5,316 nt of DNA, taken from the NCBI GenBank assembly GCA_045807945.1, contig JBJMGI010000129.1:1-5316 (forward strand). The letters run 5' to 3'. The translations under genes and the position numbers were made by a program. Numbering within the stretch: the stretch's first letter is position 1; every line of letters begins with the position of its first letter. This DNA is from CAVQGF01 sp045807945. GTDB taxonomy: Bacteria; Acidobacteriota; Terriglobia; Terriglobales; Acidobacteriaceae. The notes under the pieces are model-generated. The model saw nothing but the letters and a program-made list of their open reading frames with translations. It was not told the DNA's origin and ran no database searches. Below, piece by piece: positions 4,359-5,316 of the stretch.

Positions 4359-5316
4359 ATGAAAGCAGAGATCAAGTTCGGAACTTCCGGATGGCGCGCC
4401 ATCATGGCCGATGAATTCACGGTGGAAAACGTTCGTCGCGCCGTGACCGGAATCGCACGTTATGTGTCTTCCTCGAAATCATCCGGCGCGCGCGTGATCG
4501 TCGGCCGCGATCCCCGTTTTCTCGGTGAGACCTTCGTTGCGCTCGCCGCCGACATTCTCGGTGAACATGGCATTACCCCAATGGTCGTCAGCGACCCTGC
4601 ACCGACTCCGGCCATCGCCTATGAAGTCATTCGGGTAAAAGCGGACGGCGCAATCAACTTCACCGCTTCGCATAACCCTGCCGAGTACAACGGAGTGAAG
4701 TTCTCGGGTCCAGACGGCGCGCCCGCACTGCCTGAGATCACGAAACAGATTGAAGCAGCGGTCATCGCCGCCGATTCCGAGACTGCGCCTTCCACAACCG
4801 CCAAAGCAGAGAAAGTAGAAGTCAGTATCAAGAAGGAGTACTTGAAGCGGCTGAAGGAACTCGTGGACCTGCCCGCGATCGCGAAGTCGGGAATGAAAGT
4901 CGCGTTCGATCCGCTCTTCGGCGCCTCGCGCGGGTACACGGACGTGCTGCTTCGCGAAGCCGGGGTCGATGTCACGACAGTGCACGATCATCGCGATGTC
5001 CTCTTTGGCGGTCATCCGCCCGCGCCCGACGGCGAATACCTTGGCGATCTCACTACCGCGATGAAGAAATCAGGCGCGCGCATCGGCATCGCCTGCGACG
5101 GCGACGCCGACCGCTTTGGCGTCGTTGACGACGACGGCACCTTCATCTCCCCAAACTATGTCATCGCCATGCTCTTCGACTACATCGTCGAGAGCCGCGG
5201 CTGGAAGAACGGGGTCGCGAAGTCGGTTGTCACCACCAACATGATCAATGCGCTCGCAGCGCAGCTGAAAGTGGAGCTATACGAAACGCCGGTTGGCTTC
5301 AAGTACATCGGCGAGC
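4359..5316 (+). CDS. Phosphoglucomutase/phosphomannomutase family protein, 5' part
   Basis: Alpha-D-phosphohexomutase that moves phosphate between C1 and C6 of a hexose phosphate through a phosphoserine. 319 residues are visible before the right edge; the family is usually 450-480 residues, so about a third is missing. The start MKAEIKFGTSGWRAI matches the family N-terminus, although no ribosome site precedes the ATG. The phosphoserine loop is TASHNPAEYNG (102-112, catalytic S104), and the metal-binding loop is DGDADR (247-252). The sugar-specificity loop (GEESGG type) and the phosphate-binding domain IV are beyond the window, so glucose, mannose or glucosamine phosphate specificity cannot be decided. 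The FGTSGWRAI.AD.FT.ENV opening is more like the general PGM/PMM group than GlmM, whose phosphoserine loop usually reads SASHNP. It would supply sugar nucleotides for glycan or storage polymer synthesis. Confidence 0.9.
   Translation, partial: MKAEIKFGTSGWRAIMADEFTVENVRRAVTGIARYVSSSKSSGARVIVGRDPRFLGETFVALAADILGEHGITPMVVSDPAPTPAIAYEVIRVKADGAINFTASHNPAEYNGVKFSGPDGAPALPEITKQIEAAVIAADSETAPSTTAKAEKVEVSIKKEYLKRLKELVDLPAIAKSGMKVAFDPLFGASRGYTDVLLREAGVDVTTVHDHRDVLFGGHPPAPDGEYLGDLTTAMKKSGARIGIACDGDADRFGVVDDDGTFISPNYVIAMLFDYIVESRGWKNGVAKSVVTTNMINALAAQLKVELYETPVGFKYIGE

Noticed and set aside
4479..5015. Minus-strand ORFs opposite the phosphohexomutase gene
   Set aside because: The plus strand carries the TASHNP and DGDADR motifs in one uninterrupted frame; the minus ORFs are shadows.

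Overview
The window most likely comes from an Acidobacteriota chromosome. The main reason is the truncated gene at the left edge, which ends like the VWFA-related proteins that are greatly expanded in that phylum. The GC-rich, tightly packed housekeeping genes agree with this. The assignment is an inference from one short C-terminus, not a proof.

Layout, left to right. (1) 2-310 (+): C-terminal end of a VWFA-related protein. (2) 311-416: intergenic region with a good promoter (TTGAGT-17 nt-TACAAT) and, downstream of its expected start point, a strong intrinsic terminator hairpin. (3) 417-857 (+): a small RsbW/SpoIIAB-like anti-sigma serine kinase/ATPase. (4) 859-1693: an apparently inserted segment of lower GC carrying one unrecognised gene for a secreted protein (979-1686). 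It is bracketed by two perfect 23-bp copies of the last codons of the anti-sigma gene. (5) 1769-2716 and 2775-3935 (+): a PLP enzyme pair that looks like a reverse transsulfuration operon, an MccA-like cystathionine beta-synthase and an MccB-like cystathionine gamma-lyase/synthase. (6) 3936-4259 (-): cutA, convergent with mccB with no base between the two stop codons. (7) 4359 to the right edge (+): 5' two-thirds of a phosphoglucomutase/phosphomannomutase, divergent from cutA.

The two PLP enzymes form one working unit. MccA would join homocysteine to serine or an activated serine to give cystathionine, and MccB would cleave it to cysteine. The other genes are individually clear but not linked to that pathway in any way the sequence shows.

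The least ordinary feature is the 858-bp unit between the anti-sigma gene and mccA. The direct repeats, the drop in GC to about 50 percent (hand count over 961-1680), a tandem decamer with a palindrome just inside the left junction, and the single signal-peptide ORF point to a recent gain of an orphan gene, inserted so that both the anti-sigma ORF and the mccA promoter stay intact. No transposase or integrase is present, so the mechanism is open.
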